The notes below the pieces were generated by a model that did not search any database, was not told the origin of the DNA, and saw nothing but the letters and a program-made list of their open reading frames with translations. Source: Gammaproteobacteria bacterium (GTDB lineage Bacteria; Pseudomonadota; Gammaproteobacteria; Legionellales; Legionellaceae). From it: a stretch of DNA of 64,000 nt. Positions within the stretch are counted from its first letter, which is position 1. Every line of letters starts with the position of its first letter. The stretch is taken from contig JANSXK010000007.1 of NCBI GenBank assembly GCA_024742995.1, forward strand, positions 50,068-114,067, read 5' to 3'. Made by a program: the position numbers and the translations under genes. Below are positions 17,743 to 27,550 of this stretch, piece after piece.

Positions 17743-19317
17743 ATGCGCATTACGTATTTAGGGCATTCAGGATTTATTGTAGAAACAGCACAGACAATCA
17801 TTGTGATGGACCCGTGGGTATCGCCAAACGGCGCTTTTGATGCCGCTTGGTTTCAGTACCCGAAAAACCATCATATGGCAGATATCGTTCGATCGCTTTT
17901 ATCCAGTAGTGATAAAGACAAATATATTTACATCAGCCATGAGCATAAAGATCATTTCGATATTGATTTTTTAACCTCACTACCTAACCGTGATTTCACC
18001 TTGGTTTTAGCTGACTTTTATCATTCTATTGTGAAACAAGATCTTGCCGCTATCAATTATGAATGCAAAGATATCATCAGCCTAAAAAATGACGAATCAC
18101 TGCCCTTTAAAGATGGCAGTATGACGTTATTTGTGATTGATATGGAATTGGATGCTGATTCTGCGATTCTTGTGCAATCAGATTCAGGCACCTTTTTGAA
18201 TCTGAACGATAGTAAACCACATGACCAACTGCACGCCATCGCCGAAAAATACAGCCCTATTGATGTGTTTTCTGGTCAGTTTTCTGGGGCTATTTGGCAT
18301 CCAACTTGTTATAAAATGGATGAAAAACATTACGAAGCAGTCTGTCGACATAAAAATAAAAGCAAATTTAAAATGCTAGCGCAAAGCTTAGATATTTTAA
18401 AACCTGCTGTATTTTTACCTTCCGCAGGCCCGCCCTGTTTCTTAGATCCCATCTTGTTTCCCATCCAATTACAAAAAATTAATACCTATCCGCGTGCACG
18501 ACAATTGTTGGATTTTCTTGATCATCATTTCGCTGACAATCCTATCTCAACACAATGGTCAGAAATCATGCCCGGAGATGTCTTGGATGTACCGACACGC
18601 GCATTTGTCGAACGTGTATCAACTCGAGTAGAAGACGACGAATTCGTGGATTACATCACGGCATACGCAGAAGAGTACACGTCTTTTTTTGCCGAACGCG
18701 CCAAAGAAAACGCTAAGATTGATCCCGCTGTGGTATTCAAACAACTTAAAAAAGAATTAGATGAGAAATTAGAATGCATGCATTTGGTACGTCAATATAT
18801 TCAAACCAAATTGTATTTTGCCTTGGATGAATATACTGAAGCGATGTATTGCATTGACTTTATGAATAATGAAATCACGCTCACGGATAACATTGAAGAT
18901 AAAGAACAATTTTTTTCTATCACCACGCCGGCATGGCAAGTGGAAAAAGTATTAAGCGGTAGTATGAGCTGGGCTGATTTTTCACTCGCGTTTCGTGCCA
19001 CCTTACAGCGCGTACCTGATGTTTATAATACGCTTTCGCATGCCTATTTGACCCTAAATACCGATAGATTGGCTCACTTTTGTCAGCTGTACCATGATAT
19101 CTCGCTGAAAGAAGAGCGCATTACTGTAGATTCTGAAGGATCTTCTTATTCAGTATTAAGATATTGTCCACATCAAGGCGGGGATTTAGCCAATGCTAAG
19201 GTCAAGGATGGTATTTTAGTTTGCCCAAGGCATGGATGGAAATTTGATCTCAAAAATGGAGGAAAATGTTTACATGCAGAAGCCAGCATTGATGCCACAC
19301 CGTGTGAATCAGAATGA
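17743..19317 (+). CDS. CMP-Neu5Ac hydroxylase-like protein: metallo-beta-lactamase fold plus C-terminal Rieske domain
   Basis: A 524-residue cytoplasmic protein. Residues 1-270 form a UlaG-like metallo-beta-lactamase domain with HEHKDH at 66-71. Later segments (FLNLNDSKPHDQLHAI, SGQFSGAIWHPTCY, and a PSAGPPCF loop) follow the order seen in vertebrate CMP-N-acetylneuraminate hydroxylase (CMAH). The C-terminal part has a complete Rieske [2Fe-2S] site, C475-x-H477 and C494-x-x-H497. In vertebrate CMAH the Rieske domain is N-terminal, so the order is reversed here. Known relatives hydroxylate the N-acetyl group of a sugar nucleotide to N-glycolyl. It lies 33 bases before pelX on the same strand, so modification of a Pel precursor is a reasonable hypothesis. 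GAAAGGA precedes the ATG. Confidence 0.75.
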   Translation: MRITYLGHSGFIVETAQTIIVMDPWVSPNGAFDAAWFQYPKNHHMADIVRSLLSSSDKDKYIYISHEHKDHFDIDFLTSLPNRDFTLVLADFYHSIVKQDLAAINYECKDIISLKNDESLPFKDGSMTLFVIDMELDADSAILVQSDSGTFLNLNDSKPHDQLHAIAEKYSPIDVFSGQFSGAIWHPTCYKMDEKHYEAVCRHKNKSKFKMLAQSLDILKPAVFLPSAGPPCFLDPILFPIQLQKINTYPRARQLLDFLDHHFADNPISTQWSEIMPGDVLDVPTRAFVERVSTRVEDDEFVDYITAYAEEYTSFFAERAKENAKIDPAVVFKQLKKELDEKLECMHLVRQYIQTKLYFALDEYTEAMYCIDFMNNEITLTDNIEDKEQFFSITTPAWQVEKVLSGSMSWADFSLAFRATLQRVPDVYNTLSHAYLTLNTDRLAHFCQLYHDISLKEERITVDSEGSSYSVLRYCPHQGGDLANAKVKDGILVCPRHGWKFDLKNGGKCLHAEASIDATPCESE

Positions 19318-19350
19318 ATTGGATTGATTTTTAGATAAGGATAGTTACGC

Positions 19351-20349
19351 ATGATCGACATGGATAGCCTCAAAAAAAACAGACATACTTGGTTGATTAC
19401 AGGGGTATCTGGATTTATTGGTTCGAACTTACTAGAAACCTTATTGAAACTCGACCAAAAAGTGGTGGGACTGGATAATCACTACACCGGATGCTACGAC
19501 AATATCACAGCAGCGTTAAAGCACATCCCAGCAGAAAAACAGAAAAACTTTACATTTCATCAGGGCGATATTAGTAAAAAATCAGCTTGTCAAAAAGCCA
19601 TGCAAGGCATCGACTTTGTTCTGCATCAAGCAGCCCTATCTAGTATTCCAAAGTCACTCAAGGAAATTGAATTAACCCATAAGATTAATACGGATGGCTT
19701 TTTTAATATTTTACTGACGGCACAAGAAACTGATGTGAAACGGGTGATATATGCATCATCTTGTGCCATTTATGGCAATAAAAATCCATTGCCAAGTGTG
19801 GAAACCCAGTCAGTCGATATCCTCTCTCCCTACAATGCCACAAAATACATCAATGAAGTTTATGCGCAAACTTTCTCCACTTGCTATGGTCTAGAAACCA
19901 TTGGCTTGCGTTATTTCAATGTGTATGGCCCCCGTCAAGAAGCACACGGCCCTTATGCATCTGTCATCACGCGCTGGATCGGTGAACTATTGGAAAAAAA
20001 ACCCACTTATATCCATGATGATCACGATCAAACCCGTGACTTTTGTTATATCGAAGATGTCATTCGCGCAAATATTTTAGCCGCAACCACGACAAATGAG
20101 GCTGCGTTAAATACGATATACAACATTGCCTCCAGCGAAGAAACAAATTTGCATGTCGTTTATGATTTGATTTTAAAAGCATTAGACATGACTGGCCCAC
20201 AGCCCATTGCAGAGCCAGCAGGACAAGGAGAGCTGATGCATTCTTTGGCAGATACCAGCAAAGCAAAAAAACTGCTGGGGTATACACCACAGTTTACGAT
20301 AAAAGAAGGAATACCTAAGCTAGTAGCAGCTATCCTAGGTGAACAATGA
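19351..20349 (+). CDS. pelX: UDP-N-acetylglucosamine C4-epimerase (PelX-type)
   Basis: An extended short-chain dehydrogenase/reductase of 332 residues. TGVSGFIGSNLLETLL near residue 17 is the NAD-binding glycine motif and LDNHYTGCYDNI follows. SSCAIYG (near 128) and Y-N-A-T-K (near 157) supply the catalytic Ser/Tyr/Lys. The sequence resembles the WbpP/TviC type that interconverts UDP-GlcNAc and UDP-GalNAc. In Pseudomonas protegens, PelX does this and sits beside the pel operon, supplying UDP-GalNAc for Pel. Here its stop overlaps the pelA start by four bases (ATGA), which is strong evidence for the same role. Start choice between 19351 and the in-frame ATG at 19360 is open. Confidence 0.88.
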   Translation: MIDMDSLKKNRHTWLITGVSGFIGSNLLETLLKLDQKVVGLDNHYTGCYDNITAALKHIPAEKQKNFTFHQGDISKKSACQKAMQGIDFVLHQAALSSIPKSLKEIELTHKINTDGFFNILLTAQETDVKRVIYASSCAIYGNKNPLPSVETQSVDILSPYNATKYINEVYAQTFSTCYGLETIGLRYFNVYGPRQEAHGPYASVITRWIGELLEKKPTYIHDDHDQTRDFCYIEDVIRANILAATTTNEAALNTIYNIASSEETNLHVVYDLILKALDMTGPQPIAEPAGQGELMHSLADTSKAKKLLGYTPQFTIKEGIPKLVAAILGEQ

Positions 20350-23141
20350 AGCGGTGCTTCTTGCGACATTCAAAAATTGTGATATCCGCCTTAATGATCG
20401 TCGCGCTAACCTATACACCTGCGACTTACGCATACCAAAAAGAAGCACTGGCTGTTTATTATGGTAAGAAAATCCCTCCCGTGTTAAAACGTTATAGTCA
20501 AATTGTTGTCCAGCCTGGATATGACCCCACATTTGATCCTAAAAAATACGATACTCCTGAGCGTCAAGTATTTGCATACACGTCCTTAGGTGAAGTATCG
20601 AGTTTTACATTCAATGGTAAATCGATAAACAAAGCCTGGATTGTCGGTCAAAATGACGCTTGGAATACCTCTGTGATGGATCAAGCGAATCCCCAATGGC
20701 GACAATTTTTCTTAGATAATGTCATCACTGTGCTATGGAACCAAGGCTACCGTGGATTTTATTTGGACACCCTAGACTCCTATCGTATTGGCGTGACTGA
20801 TACCTTGAAACTGAAACAACAAGAACAGGGATTGATTGACACGATCAAAGCTATCAAGAAAAAATACCCTGATGCAAAATTGATTCTTAATCGCGGCTTT
20901 GAATTAATCCCCGCAATCCACCCGCTGGTGACTCGCATGACGGTAGAATCTGTATTTTCTGGGTGGGACAATGCCAAACAAAAATATTACACCGTGAAAC
21001 CACAGGACCGTGCCTGGGCAATTGATGCCATTAAGAAAGTACAAGCATTCAAGATCCCTGTAACCATCATTGACTATTTACCCCCCAATGAAGAAGAAAA
21101 ATATCTTGAAATTGAAAATAAAATAACCGAGATTAATTGTGATCCGTGGGTAACAGATAGCCAGCTTATTGACTTTTATCTACCCCAACATATCTCAGCC
21201 ATGCCCCGAAAAGTCATGGTTTTTTACCGTGCATCTGTTGATAATGCCTATGAGCGCTTAGGATCTGCTGCAGTAAGACATCTCGCCACTCCATTGAATT
21301 ATTTGGGCTATGACGTAGAAATTCAGAACATCAACAAACCTTTACCTCGATATGTCTCAAAAAAAAAGTATGCGGGTGTTGTAATGGCTATTGGCGGCAT
21401 TTTATTGGGTAGGGAACAAGAACTATATGATTTTTATCTCCAGCAATTACGCAATCATATGCCGTTAGTCATTCTAGGTGACTTTGGTTTTATGGTGAAT
21501 AATACGCAATTAAAACCATTTGGCTTAACCTTTCCTGTCCTCACACACAAACCTCAAAACTTTCACGTTATTTATCAATCCCCTGTCATTGGGTATGAAC
21601 TGCAACCCCTTATAACTCGACGCTCCTTTATTCCATTGCAATTGGATCCCAAAATGGGGAAATCTTTATTTACCATTGAAGATCAGGTGGGATTAAAAAC
21701 CAATCTGGCCGCAGTCACCTCTTGGGGCGGCTATTATTTGGGTTCAAGTTACCTACCAGAGGTCACATTCCAAGGATCTCGTTGGGCAATTAACCCGTTT
21801 GAGTTTTTTAAACAAGTGCTTCGTTTACCCGATACTCCTATCCCTGATGTCACCACAGAAAATGGTAGACGTCTTATGTTTACGCACATTGATGGTGATG
21901 GATTTGCCAATAGAGGGGAGTGGCCAGATGCACATTATGTGGGTGTGATCATGCGCAAGGACATCCTAAAACGTTATCAATTGCCAGCCACTGTCTCAAT
22001 TATCCAAGGTGAAATTGCCAGCAATGGCCTACATCCTAAAGAGTCCAAAAAATTAGAACGGATTGCACGCAACATTTTCGCTCTGCCCTATGTGGAATTA
22101 GCAAGCCATACTTACAGCCATCCTTTCAATTGGTACGCCGCGGAACATTACAAAGGCAAAGGTCCCAATCCTTATATTTTACCTCTTACCGGCTATCACT
22201 TTAATTTAAAAACAGAAATTTATGGATCTATTGATTATATCAATCGCAAATTAGCACCGCCGGGGAAAAAAGCCAAAGTGTTTTTATGGTGTGGTGAAGG
22301 TGATGCGCCAATTGAGGCGCTGCAATATGCCGAAGAATTAGGATTAAGAAATATGAATCCCGGCAGAATTATTACCCGCTACAATCCCTCTCTAACCCGG
22401 GTGTCCGCACTGGGCATGAATGAAGGCCCTTATTACCAAGTCTTTGCACCTATTGGCAGTGACCAAGAAGTCCAAGGTATTGCATCAGAGCGCTTTTTTT
22501 ATCTCCTAGTTAATCTCATTCATGCCTTCAAATTAACCGAAGAACCGATACGTTTAAAACCCATTGACGTCTATCTCCATTTTTATACCCTGGCGCAAAA
22601 AGGAGGGATCAAAGCGTTAAAAACGGTGTATGAATGGGTGTTAAAACAACCCATCTTACCGATTTATGGATCAGAGTATGCCGATAAAGTCATTGATTTC
22701 AATCAACTCATGATATCAAAACAGAATGGAGGCTGGCTCATTCTCACTCATGATGATCTCCGTGAAATGCGCGTCCCTACCACCATGGGTTATCCGGATT
22801 TGATCAACAGTCGTCATGTCATTGGTTATAATGATTACCAAAATAATCATTACGTGCATTTGGCACCTGGAGGAGAATCATTCTTAAAACTAACCTCGAA
22901 ACCGCCTGAAACCCCTTATTTGGTCAATGCCAATGCCCGTATTACCCGTTTTTCTCAGTACAATAAAAATATTAATCTGACATTTGCAGGCCATTTGCCA
23001 TTACAGTTTGATTTGGCCAATGCGACCCAATGTGTCGTGATTGCTGGGAAAAAACGTTTAAAAGCGAGCGAATCCCCTGAAAAAAACCAACGCTATATAT
23101 TAGCTGAAAAAAATGCGCAAGTGAGTGTCCAATGTCGGTAA
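20346..23141 (+). CDS. pelA: PelA, periplasmic Pel deacetylase and glycoside hydrolase
   Basis: PelA partly deacetylates the Pel polymer in the periplasm and also has hydrolase activity. The 931-residue product is close to the 948 of P. aeruginosa. It begins with a signal peptide (about residues 1-29, ending ATYA). The N-terminal hydrolase domain spans about 30-285, with a plausible catalytic Glu201 in TVESVF. A central domain leads to the CE4-like deacetylase: HIDGDGF gives D516 and D518, and SHTYSHPF gives H588 and H592. These four match the spacing of the metal and catalytic residues of P. aeruginosa PelA. The C-terminus is a beta-rich domain. It overlaps pelX by four bases and the next gene by ten. 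Confidence 0.95.
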   Translation: MKRCFLRHSKIVISALMIVALTYTPATYAYQKEALAVYYGKKIPPVLKRYSQIVVQPGYDPTFDPKKYDTPERQVFAYTSLGEVSSFTFNGKSINKAWIVGQNDAWNTSVMDQANPQWRQFFLDNVITVLWNQGYRGFYLDTLDSYRIGVTDTLKLKQQEQGLIDTIKAIKKKYPDAKLILNRGFELIPAIHPLVTRMTVESVFSGWDNAKQKYYTVKPQDRAWAIDAIKKVQAFKIPVTIIDYLPPNEEEKYLEIENKITEINCDPWVTDSQLIDFYLPQHISAMPRKVMVFYRASVDNAYERLGSAAVRHLATPLNYLGYDVEIQNINKPLPRYVSKKKYAGVVMAIGGILLGREQELYDFYLQQLRNHMPLVILGDFGFMVNNTQLKPFGLTFPVLTHKPQNFHVIYQSPVIGYELQPLITRRSFIPLQLDPKMGKSLFTIEDQVGLKTNLAAVTSWGGYYLGSSYLPEVTFQGSRWAINPFEFFKQVLRLPDTPIPDVTTENGRRLMFTHIDGDGFANRGEWPDAHYVGVIMRKDILKRYQLPATVSIIQGEIASNGLHPKESKKLERIARNIFALPYVELASHTYSHPFNWYAAEHYKGKGPNPYILPLTGYHFNLKTEIYGSIDYINRKLAPPGKKAKVFLWCGEGDAPIEALQYAEELGLRNMNPGRIITRYNPSLTRVSALGMNEGPYYQVFAPIGSDQEVQGIASERFFYLLVNLIHAFKLTEEPIRLKPIDVYLHFYTLAQKGGIKALKTVYEWVLKQPILPIYGSEYADKVIDFNQLMISKQNGGWLILTHDDLREMRVPTTMGYPDLINSRHVIGYNDYQNNHYVHLAPGGESFLKLTSKPPETPYLVNANARITRFSQYNKNINLTFAGHLPLQFDLANATQCVVIAGKKRLKASESPEKNQRYILAEKNAQVSVQCR

Positions 23142-23989
23142 CAAAACAGCGCTTTTTCTCATGGTGGATCATTATCATTTTTACAGTATTGACGATGATT
23201 GCCTTAACCCTACTCTTCCCCAGACATGCGCTACACAAACGCATTATGGATGATAGCAATAATAGCCCTTTAAGCATCGCGTACTTAAAATCGTTGATAG
23301 CAACACATCCAGATAAAGTGGAGTATAAAATTGCGTTGATCCGTAAACAATTGCGAACTGGGCACGTAGAAATTGCCAAAAAACTCCTGGCACAACAGTA
23401 TAAACCACCCCCTTTTACAACGAAAAAAGGCTGGCAATTTCAATTTATGAAATATCGAATCTTACGGATGGAAACGTTTTCCTTACGTGAAAACACCGCG
23501 CAACGCTCACAATATGAAACAGAACTCCGCGCAATTATATTAACGTTAAAACAATCACCTTATTTGACAGCAATAGAATCCGCGCAATTAGGTCATGACG
23601 CACTAGCCACAAATCAACCTGAATTAGCGATGCATTTTTATAGACAATCTTTAAAGCATTCTAAAACATTGGATGCTTCATTTTATGCACAGGTTGGTAA
23701 AGCTGCATTATTTGTAAGTGATTATAAAATGAGTGCAAAATTTTATTTGATCGCCGTAGAAAAATATTCGTCACCTGCAAAACAACGTGAATGCTTCGGC
23801 AAAGCGCTGGCAAGCTTACAAGCAGGACAATTGTTTGCTGAAGGAATGGCATTGATTGAAAAAAACCAAGCTTATATTGAACAAGATCGTCAATTATTAA
23901 TGGTGGTAGCTAGTTTCGCTTTGAGTGCAAACCAACCGAAATTAGCTGAACGATATGTGACACAATTGATAAGGTTGAAATATTTATGA
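23132..23989 (+). CDS. Inner-membrane TPR protein, N-terminal part of a split PelB
   Basis: A 285-residue protein with one N-terminal membrane helix (about 10-30, WWIIIIFTVLTMIALTLLF) followed by a helical periplasmic part with TPR-like repeats (for example LATNQPELAMHFYRQSLKHS and FALSANQPKLAERYVTQLI). P. aeruginosa PelB (1193 residues) starts with a membrane helix and then a long TPR scaffold, and this gene sits exactly where that part should be, between pelA and the porin part. It overlaps pelA by ten bases. The following gene is in another frame, begins 22 bases later and has its own signal peptide, so this looks like a true split and not a sequencing error. Assignment rests on topology and position. 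Confidence 0.75.
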   Translation: MSVTKQRFFSWWIIIIFTVLTMIALTLLFPRHALHKRIMDDSNNSPLSIAYLKSLIATHPDKVEYKIALIRKQLRTGHVEIAKKLLAQQYKPPPFTTKKGWQFQFMKYRILRMETFSLRENTAQRSQYETELRAIILTLKQSPYLTAIESAQLGHDALATNQPELAMHFYRQSLKHSKTLDASFYAQVGKAALFVSDYKMSAKFYLIAVEKYSSPAKQRECFGKALASLQAGQLFAEGMALIEKNQAYIEQDRQLLMVVASFALSANQPKLAERYVTQLIRLKYL

Positions 23990-24011
23990 TATTAAATCAC
24001 TGAGCAAAAAA

Positions 24012-26990
24012 ATGGCGTACAAAAAGCACTGCCGACATTTTTTAAGTAAGTTTTGCATGATGAGTCTCATCATGCTCAGTACCTTGCTGTACGCAAAAAA
24101 ACCACCCCAAATCATTGAGCTAGCAGTACCGGGTGAAACAAAAGAAGAAACAAGAAGAATACATATCATCCCATACGACAAAAAAATGTATGATTTGGCT
24201 TATAAAGTCTATTTGTATAATGCTAACGTGGAAGATGCCTACGCCATTGTCTCAGCGGCTGTGCAACAAACCAACCATGATCTACCAGAAAATCGTATAT
24301 GGCGTAATCGCTTTGCTGAAATTGCAATTTGGCATCGCAATATCAATTTGGCAGCCAAACAATATTTATTTTTAGTCACCGAAGATCACGATCAAGAGGC
24401 GCTACGCAAAGGGATCGATCTGTCCAAAAGAACACAGAGTGATTTTTTCTTGATGAAATTTCTACAAATTGCCTTTCAAGAAAACCCTCACAATGAATCA
24501 ATCAGCCGAGATATGATTGATACGTGGTTACGCTTGGGCACGGCAGAAAAAGCAAAAACATTTTTAAAGCAAAACAAAACAAATTTTTCCGACGCTTTTT
24601 ATTATCTCAATGAAGCCCGTATCAGCAATGTTGAAAGCCGTTTGGATGCACAATTAGCCGCACTCAAAAAATACAGCGATCAATACAAAATGACCCCCAG
24701 GGTTGCATTAGATCAAGCACGTATTTATACCGCACACTATCAATTTCAAAAAGCAGCTGATGCCATGTTTAGCGCAAAGGAGAACACTTCTAGTCTGAAA
24801 ACAAAAAAAGAAACCCTGATTTTTTGGGAAACGTATGCCGACATTGCCATCACAACCAATCATCCAGAACAAGAATTGTTTGCCTATCAACAATTATTAA
24901 AACAAAAACTGTACTCGGAAAAACTCTACATCAATCTTATCGATCTCACTGCCCCCATCAATCCGAAATTAGCCTTTGATTACGCCAAACAAGCCAAAAA
25001 AATATTTCCAGACAGCCTGACCGCCACGATCAATATCTTTGCACGCAGCATCCAATCTCAAGCATGGCGTGAATTTCCCGATTTAGATAAAAGCATCTCA
25101 GCAACCAATAGAAAAATGCTCAAATATGAGCCGGCCTATGGGGAAACCAAAGCTAATTATTTACAAGAACTCGGTCTTCATGATGCAGCGGTGCAAGTAT
25201 TTATGAACACCATAAACACCATCAAAAACAACTCGTATTTAAAAGCAGATTTTTTATATTTCTTAGTGCAAACACGTGATTTACAACGCTTAGCCATTGT
25301 ATTACCCATGTGGCGTCAATTAACCGCTTCTAACGAATTATTATGGGGAGGATATGCTTCTGGCGCGACGCAATTGAATCAAAGAGCAGAAACCTTATTT
25401 GCGCTACAGTCGCTCTACGATAAGTTCCCAAACTACAAAGATGATCCTTATTGGATGATCTATTTCAAAGATATTTTAGAAAACAGTAATCATCCGGCAC
25501 AAGCTTGGGCAATGGTACACAATGCTTGGTCATTGTATCTCCCACTCTTAAACAAACAACAACAGCCACCCAATTACATCCAATTACTCAATTATATCAA
25601 ACTATCCATACAAGAAGGATCGGGTGATGTGAACCGTAATGCTTTGTATCACATGCAAAAATTTGAAAATCAAGACAGTGAATTATTGATGCTCAGCTGG
25701 GCATTAGATATAAATAATGTTGCCTTGGCTGACGGCATTTATAGTTATTATAAATTCCTTGGCCATCTGCCTCCTTCTTGGGCTGTATTATCGTTAGCGA
25801 TTCAACATGAAGACCGTTATCTGATGCACGATGTATTAATGAAACCCAGTCGCAATGTATCTTCTACGCCGGACAAGATTACTTCGTATCGTGATAAAGT
25901 CCATGCAGCACGTGAAATAGATGCGAAACCCCTAGCAGAACAAACCGCCTACGAATCTTTAGAACTACATCCACGCGATAGCAATTTATACGATAATTAT
26001 TTTGAAAATATGATGGTGACACAAGGCAGCAATGTGTCAGACAGTCTGGAAACTTATCAATACGCTGCTGCCGAAGGACCACGAAATATCGCGAGACTCC
26101 CCTATCGATTCACACCAAGCCTAAAAGTCGAACCCTATCATTTTATATGGTTTCCCCGGCAAGTAGGAGGAGACACAACAACAACGATCAACACAAGTAT
26201 CGCGCTATCCACCCAAGAAATTACCAATATCCCCTCACAGGATGATCGTGAGGGAGTGAAACTAACATGGGCACGCAACCGCGGCCTGTTGGCACTCACC
26301 GTTGGTCGTCGCGCCGAACTCAATACTTTTGCTACATTTCGTTTGCAACGAGAATACCGCATGTCTCATGATTTTAATACAGAATTAGATTTAGGCGTAC
26401 ATCAGGTATCAGAAGATTCTTTAGGTTTGCTCGTGGGCGGTGTAAAAAATTACCTCAAATTCTCAGGCAATTATCAAATGTCAGCGCACGATACGTTATT
26501 GATGGATTATTCTCAGAATTTTTTCTATACCCAAGATGGGAAGCACGTGGGTGATGGATTTCAATATACCTTGAATTTTGAGCATCGTATTAATCAATCT
26601 TATCCCGATTGGAAGATTGGATTTTATGGCTATGGCGCCACCTATTTTAATGAAACCCAACAATTAACAGGCAGCATCCTCACCATCATTCCCCCTGGAG
26701 TCCCCCAAACAGCAAGCTTTTTGCTCCCCAGAGAATTTATTGAGTACGGTGTACGATTATCCTTTGGTCAAACACTTGAGAAAGAGTACAAACATGATTG
26801 GCGGCCTTTTGCTTCTTTGACCTTATCTCAAAATAGCATTATAGGCTTCGGTAAAATTTATAATTTTGGTCTCACCGGCTCAGTCTTTGGCCGTGATAAA
26901 TTATTATTATACTATAACCAAGGGACAAATCAGGGCGCAGGAATTCAGATACAACGTCTAGCCAAAATCACATATTTCCTGTATTTTTAA
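24012..26990 (+). CDS. pelB: PelB, TPR scaffold and outer-membrane porin
   Basis: PelB forms the outer-membrane channel for Pel and guides the polymer to PelA. The 992-residue product has its own signal peptide (about 1-28, MSLIMLSTLLYA). A long run of TPR-like helices follows to about residue 690. From about 700 the sequence changes to alternating aromatic strands typical of a 16-strand beta-barrel (for example TFATFRLQREYRMSHDFNTE, FKFSGNYQ-type strands). It ends in the outer-membrane signature ITYFLYF with a terminal phenylalanine. The length plus the preceding 285-residue protein (1277) is close to full P. aeruginosa PelB. It lies between the split N-terminal gene and pelC in one run of genes. 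Confidence 0.9.
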   Translation: MAYKKHCRHFLSKFCMMSLIMLSTLLYAKKPPQIIELAVPGETKEETRRIHIIPYDKKMYDLAYKVYLYNANVEDAYAIVSAAVQQTNHDLPENRIWRNRFAEIAIWHRNINLAAKQYLFLVTEDHDQEALRKGIDLSKRTQSDFFLMKFLQIAFQENPHNESISRDMIDTWLRLGTAEKAKTFLKQNKTNFSDAFYYLNEARISNVESRLDAQLAALKKYSDQYKMTPRVALDQARIYTAHYQFQKAADAMFSAKENTSSLKTKKETLIFWETYADIAITTNHPEQELFAYQQLLKQKLYSEKLYINLIDLTAPINPKLAFDYAKQAKKIFPDSLTATINIFARSIQSQAWREFPDLDKSISATNRKMLKYEPAYGETKANYLQELGLHDAAVQVFMNTINTIKNNSYLKADFLYFLVQTRDLQRLAIVLPMWRQLTASNELLWGGYASGATQLNQRAETLFALQSLYDKFPNYKDDPYWMIYFKDILENSNHPAQAWAMVHNAWSLYLPLLNKQQQPPNYIQLLNYIKLSIQEGSGDVNRNALYHMQKFENQDSELLMLSWALDINNVALADGIYSYYKFLGHLPPSWAVLSLAIQHEDRYLMHDVLMKPSRNVSSTPDKITSYRDKVHAAREIDAKPLAEQTAYESLELHPRDSNLYDNYFENMMVTQGSNVSDSLETYQYAAAEGPRNIARLPYRFTPSLKVEPYHFIWFPRQVGGDTTTTINTSIALSTQEITNIPSQDDREGVKLTWARNRGLLALTVGRRAELNTFATFRLQREYRMSHDFNTELDLGVHQVSEDSLGLLVGGVKNYLKFSGNYQMSAHDTLLMDYSQNFFYTQDGKHVGDGFQYTLNFEHRINQSYPDWKIGFYGYGATYFNETQQLTGSILTIIPPGVPQTASFLLPREFIEYGVRLSFGQTLEKEYKHDWRPFASLTLSQNSIIGFGKIYNFGLTGSVFGRDKLLLYYNQGTNQGAGIQIQRLAKITYFLYF

Positions 26991-27022
26991 TTAAAGGATT
27001 CACTATTTGATAAAGGATGATC

Positions 27023-27550
27023 ATGAAACAGATCCTCAAACCACTCGTCATATTAGCTGTGTTGTGTCTTACAGCCTGTGCAACCATCAGTAGTGCTCCA
27101 CAAATAACATGTAGCCCATCCCATTGGGGCATTGTACCTTTTTCCAATAATACCGAAGTACCTCAAGCTGGATATCGTGCGATGAGTATCACCAAAGGCT
27201 TATTAGAAGCCAGAGGTGTCTCCAATATTCGTGTGTACAAATCTAATGAATCGTGTAATCAACTGATTGTATGCCCTAATGCAAACCCATCAATAAATGA
27301 AATCCTTGCTTGGGCCAGACGACATGATTTGAAATATGTCATGACAGGAACGGTGAATGAATGGGTGTATAAAGTAGGCTTGGATGGTGAGCCTGTCGTA
27401 TCACTATCATTGAACCTCTACGATGTAGCCCAAGGTCGTTCTATTTGGAGTACCGTAGGCAGTAGAATTGGCACCACGCGTTCAGGCTTGGGTACTACTG
27501 GTCAAAACCTTATTCGGAAAATGCTGTGCACCTTAAAAATAGCGCGCTAA
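27023..27550 (+). CDS. pelC: PelC, outer-membrane-associated Pel lipoprotein
   Basis: PelC forms a ring of lipoprotein subunits on the periplasmic side of the outer membrane and funnels Pel into PelB. The product (175 residues from the second ATG) has a lipoprotein signal with lipobox LTAC near residue 20. The mature domain contains the family features: WGIVPFSNNTEVPQAGYRAM, RGVSNIRVYKS, and KYVMTGTVNEWVYKVGLDGEPVVSLSLNLYD. Its size matches known PelC (about 170). AAAGG sits directly before the ATG at 27017 but at proper distance from the ATG at 27023, so I use the latter. The 3' end overlaps the proposed pelD start by 25 bases. Confidence 0.92.
   Translation: MKQILKPLVILAVLCLTACATISSAPQITCSPSHWGIVPFSNNTEVPQAGYRAMSITKGLLEARGVSNIRVYKSNESCNQLIVCPNANPSINEILAWARRHDLKYVMTGTVNEWVYKVGLDGEPVVSLSLNLYDVAQGRSIWSTVGSRIGTTRSGLGTTGQNLIRKMLCTLKIAR

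Noticed and set aside
23989..24012. Sequencing frameshift inside a single pelB gene
   Set aside because: The downstream frame starts with its own signal peptide and the gap contains a stop and restart, so a true split is more likely; an error cannot be wholly excluded.
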